DNA of 64,000 bases from Symbioplanes lichenis. Its GTDB lineage: Bacteria; Actinomycetota; Actinomycetes; Mycobacteriales; Micromonosporaceae. The stretch spans positions 186,001 to 250,000 of the forward strand of contig NZ_JAUZQD010000008.1 of assembly GCF_030709675.1 (NCBI RefSeq). The letters run 5' to 3'. Position numbers and translations under genes: made by a program. Under the pieces are notes generated by a model, which worked only from the letters and a program-made list of their open reading frames with translations, was not told the origin of the DNA and made no database searches. This document shows, piece after piece, positions 61,704-64,000 of the stretch (position 1 is its first letter; every line of letters starts with the position of its first letter).

Positions 61704-62654
61704 GTGGATTTTTCCGGTCTGATCCAAGATTTCGGACCGCTGACGATCACGGGTCTCGCCCAGGGAGCGATCATCGCGCTCTTCGCCCTGGGCTACACCC
61801 TGGTGTACGGCGTGCTTCGCCTGATCAACTTCGCTCACTCCGAGGTCTTCCTGCTCGGGTCCTACGCGTGTCTCGTCGTGTGGGGCTTCTTCGGGCTCGA
61901 CCAGAACTCGGCCACCCCCAGTGTCATCGCTGTCATCGGTTTCCTGTTGCTGGGACTGGTGGCTGCCATCGTTGTCTCCGGCCTCACCGCGCTGGGCGTG
62001 GAGCTGGTGGCGTACCGTCCGCTGCGCCGGCGTAACGCGCCGCCGCTGGCGTTCCTGATCACCGCGATCGGGGCCTCGCTGTTCATCTCCGAGACCGTCG
62101 GCGTGATCACCCAGCGCAACATCAAGGCGGTTCCGCCGCTGATCCGCCCGGCCGACGTCTTCGTGATCGGCAACATGCATGTGACGAACCTGCAGATTCT
62201 GATCATCGTGCTGGCGCTCGTGATGATGTTCGTGCTGGACCGCTTCATCAACCGGTCGCGGCTGGGCCGCGGCATCCGGGCCGTGGCGCAGAACCCGGAC
62301 AGTGCCGCCCTGATGGGCGTCAACAAGAGCCGGGTCATCGCGCTGGTGTTCCTGCTCGGTGGTCTCATGGCCGGCATCGCGGCCGTCATGTACGACCTGA
62401 AGATCGGGGTCACGCGCTTCGACGCCGGCTTCCTGCTGGGCATCGAGGCGTTCACCGCGGCGGTGCTCGGCGGCATCGGCAACCTGCGCGGCGCGCTGCT
62501 GGGCGGCCTGCTGCTGGGTGTGCTGCAGAACTACGCGGCGGGCCTGTTCGGCACGCAGTGGCTGCACGCGGCGTCGTTCGTCCTGCTGGTCCTGATCCTG
62601 CTCGTCCGCCCGACGGGCCTGCTGGGTGAGTCTCTCGGGAGGGCCCGAGCATGA
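61704..62654 (+). CDS. livH: Branched-chain amino acid ABC transporter permease
   Basis: 316 residues with eight or nine hydrophobic segments. LivH hallmarks are GLAQGAIIALFALGYTLVYG, LRLINFAHSEVFLLGSYA, RSRLGRGIRAVAQNPDSAAL (the ATPase-contacting loop) and the GIEAFTAAVLGGIGNLRGAL segment. The GTG start follows AGGAGCCC. Coupled to livM by ATGA. Confidence 0.95.
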   Translation: MDFSGLIQDFGPLTITGLAQGAIIALFALGYTLVYGVLRLINFAHSEVFLLGSYACLVVWGFFGLDQNSATPSVIAVIGFLLLGLVAAIVVSGLTALGVELVAYRPLRRRNAPPLAFLITAIGASLFISETVGVITQRNIKAVPPLIRPADVFVIGNMHVTNLQILIIVLALVMMFVLDRFINRSRLGRGIRAVAQNPDSAALMGVNKSRVIALVFLLGGLMAGIAAVMYDLKIGVTRFDAGFLLGIEAFTAAVLGGIGNLRGALLGGLLLGVLQNYAAGLFGTQWLHAASFVLLVLILLVRPTGLLGESLGRARA

Positions 62655-63781
62655 GCGAGAGTGTGGCGGCAACGTCCGCAAAGAAGAGCTGGCGCGGCAA
62701 CGGCGGCGTCCGCGGCTGGTACGGCCGGCAGTCGCTGGTCGTCCGGGTGGTGCTGGGCATCGTGTTCGCGGTGCTGGCGGTCCTGCTGCCGTACGTGGGC
62801 GACGTCCCCGTGATCGGCCCGCAGATCATCACCGTGGGCATCGACTGGCCGAGCGCCCTGTTCAACATGTCCTACTACGTTCTGCTGGCTCTCGGCCTGA
62901 ACGTCGTGGTGGGCTTCGCCGGCCTGCTCGACCTGGGCTACGTCGGCTTCTTCGCGGTGGGCGCGTACACGGTGGCGTTGTTCACGTCGCCGGACAGCGT
63001 GCTGCACACGGAGTGGAAGTGGGTGGCGGCCATCCCGGTCGCGCTCGCGGTCACGATGGTGTCGGGCCTGATCCTGGGCTGGCCGACGCTGCGGTTGCGC
63101 GGTGACTACCTGGCGATCGTGACGCTGGGCTTCGCCGAGATCATCCGCATCTTCGCGACCAGCTCGGAGACGCTGCGTGGCGACCGGGGTTTCTCGGACC
63201 TGCCGCACCCGCCGGGCGACTACTCCGACGGCAAGGCGATCTTCGGGGTGGCGGACGCGACGCCGTACTACTGGCTCGGTCTGGCCGTGATCATCGTGGT
63301 GATCTTCGCGGTGCGCAACCTCGACCGCAGCCGGGTCGGCCGGTCGTGGCTGGCGATCCGCGAGGACGAGGAAGCCGCCGAGATCATGGGCGTGCGGACG
63401 ATCAAGTACAAGCTGTGGGCGTTCGCGATCGGCGCGTTCATCGGCGGCCTGGGTGGCGTGATGTTCGCCGGGCAGCAGGGCTTCATGAACTCGCAGACGT
63501 TCCAGCTGCAGTTCTCGATCCTGGTGCTGGCGGGCGTGGTCATGGGTGGCTCCGGCAACATCTTCGGGGCGATCCTGGGCGGCGCGCTGATCTCGTACAT
63601 CCCGGACCGGCTGCGCGGCATCGAGGACCCGATCTGGCACACGGACCTGTTCGGGTTCCGGTTCGCGATCTTCGGCGCGGTGATCATCGCGATCATGATC
63701 TTCCGGCCGCAGGGCCTGATCCCGAGCCGTCGCCGGGCGATGGAGCTCAAGGACCGTGAGAAGGAGGTGGCTCCCCAGTGA
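62651..63781 (+). CDS. livM: Branched-chain amino acid ABC transporter permease
   Basis: 376 residues. A charged N-terminus (1-35) then about nine hydrophobic segments. LivM hallmarks are YYVLLALGLNVVVGFAGLLD, LGYVGFFAVGAYTVALF, LRGDYLAIVTLGFAEIIRI and SRVGRSWLAIREDEEAAEIM (the ATPase contact loop), plus GGSGNIFGAILGGALISYIP. The Lys/Glu-rich tail ends at the GTGA overlap with livG. Confidence 0.95.
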   Translation: MSESVAATSAKKSWRGNGGVRGWYGRQSLVVRVVLGIVFAVLAVLLPYVGDVPVIGPQIITVGIDWPSALFNMSYYVLLALGLNVVVGFAGLLDLGYVGFFAVGAYTVALFTSPDSVLHTEWKWVAAIPVALAVTMVSGLILGWPTLRLRGDYLAIVTLGFAEIIRIFATSSETLRGDRGFSDLPHPPGDYSDGKAIFGVADATPYYWLGLAVIIVVIFAVRNLDRSRVGRSWLAIREDEEAAEIMGVRTIKYKLWAFAIGAFIGGLGGVMFAGQQGFMNSQTFQLQFSILVLAGVVMGGSGNIFGAILGGALISYIPDRLRGIEDPIWHTDLFGFRFAIFGAVIIAIMIFRPQGLIPSRRRAMELKDREKEVAPQ

Positions 63782-64000
63782 GCGAGCCTCACATCGAGAC
63801 GCCGCAGGAGCTCGACGACGCCAACGCGAAGCCGGTCGACCGGCCCGCGCAGACCGGCGCCGCCAAGCCGTCGCCGGACAAAAAGGGCGATGTCCTGCTG
63901 GAGATGGAGAACGTCACGCTGCGCTTCGGCGGCGTCGTGGCGCTCAACGACGTCAGCTTCGCGCTGCGCAAGGGCGAGATCTTCGGTCTGATCGGCCCGA
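63778..64000 (+). CDS. livG: Branched-chain amino acid ABC transporter ATP-binding protein, truncated by window end
   Basis: The first 74 codons are seen. A hydrophilic N-terminal extension of about 35 residues (SEPHIETPQELDDANAKPV) precedes the ATPase fold LLEMENVTLRFGGVVALNDV and SFALRKGEIFGLIGP, which stops just before Walker A. LRFGGVVALNDV is the LivG pattern. GTG 63778 overlaps the livM TGA. Confidence 0.92.
   Translation, partial: MSEPHIETPQELDDANAKPVDRPAQTGAAKPSPDKKGDVLLEMENVTLRFGGVVALNDVSFALRKGEIFGLIGP

Overview
The window is a high-G+C actinobacterial chromosome segment. Many genes start with GTG or TTG, stop/start overlaps of the ATGA or GTGA type are common, and several promoters carry TANNNT -10 boxes. 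The backbone order hisI-trpE-Trp-associated membrane protein-trpC-trpB-trpA-lgt, then gltB-gltD, pyk-tesB, an ANTAR response regulator and a branched-chain amino acid ABC transporter is the arrangement I know from Mycobacterium and Streptomyces. The overall style suggests a Micromonosporaceae-type organism such as Actinoplanes. That genus assignment is inference; the class is solid.

Layout. 1-2.7 kb: a cut-off gene, then a divergent YczE-like membrane protein and YczR-type MocR regulator. 2.7-9.5 kb: a long-chain acyl-CoA synthetase, a secreted subtilase, a secreted PepSY protein and an OmpR-type two-component system whose likely operators are visible. 9.5-16 kb: a small anchored protein, an acetyltransferase, a polar amino acid ABC transporter, a second MocR regulator and an amino acid permease. 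16-24 kb: small proteins, a NUDIX hydrolase, a heterodimeric ABC exporter, and a LysR/MFS pair. 24-25.6 kb: a stand-alone rpsD diverging from a DUF2470 gene across two DtxR/IdeR-type iron boxes, and a tiny secreted peptide. 25.7-28.6 kb: a long disordered Pro/Asp-rich protein.

28.7-37.8 kb: hisI, the trp genes (trpC is preceded by a candidate leaderless leader ORF), lgt and a flavin monooxygenase. 37.8-40.5 kb: a partner-switching module (STAS protein, anti-sigma-type ATPase, MASE1-PP2C phosphatase). 40.4-43.9 kb: a patchwork of an IS30 transposase remnant, a flavodoxin-like protein, a decayed aldo/keto reductase, a TetR regulator and an acetyltransferase. 44-50 kb: glutamate synthase gltB-gltD. 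50-54.1 kb: a NUDIX hydrolase, then an accessory two-gene operon encoding an HD-domain/HSP90-type ATPase fusion and a three-helix membrane protein; this is the best candidate for an undescribed system, probably a conflict or defence module. 54.3-60.3 kb: pyk, tesB, a DUF308-like membrane protein with a glycine-rich tail, a LAGLIDADG/HTH protein beside tRNA-Leu(CAA), and a PdtaR-like antiterminator. 60.4-64 kb: livK-livH-livM-livG, cut by the window end.

A recurring oddity is short tandem duplication (26-39 bp units) at or just after stop codons, seen at several unrelated loci.
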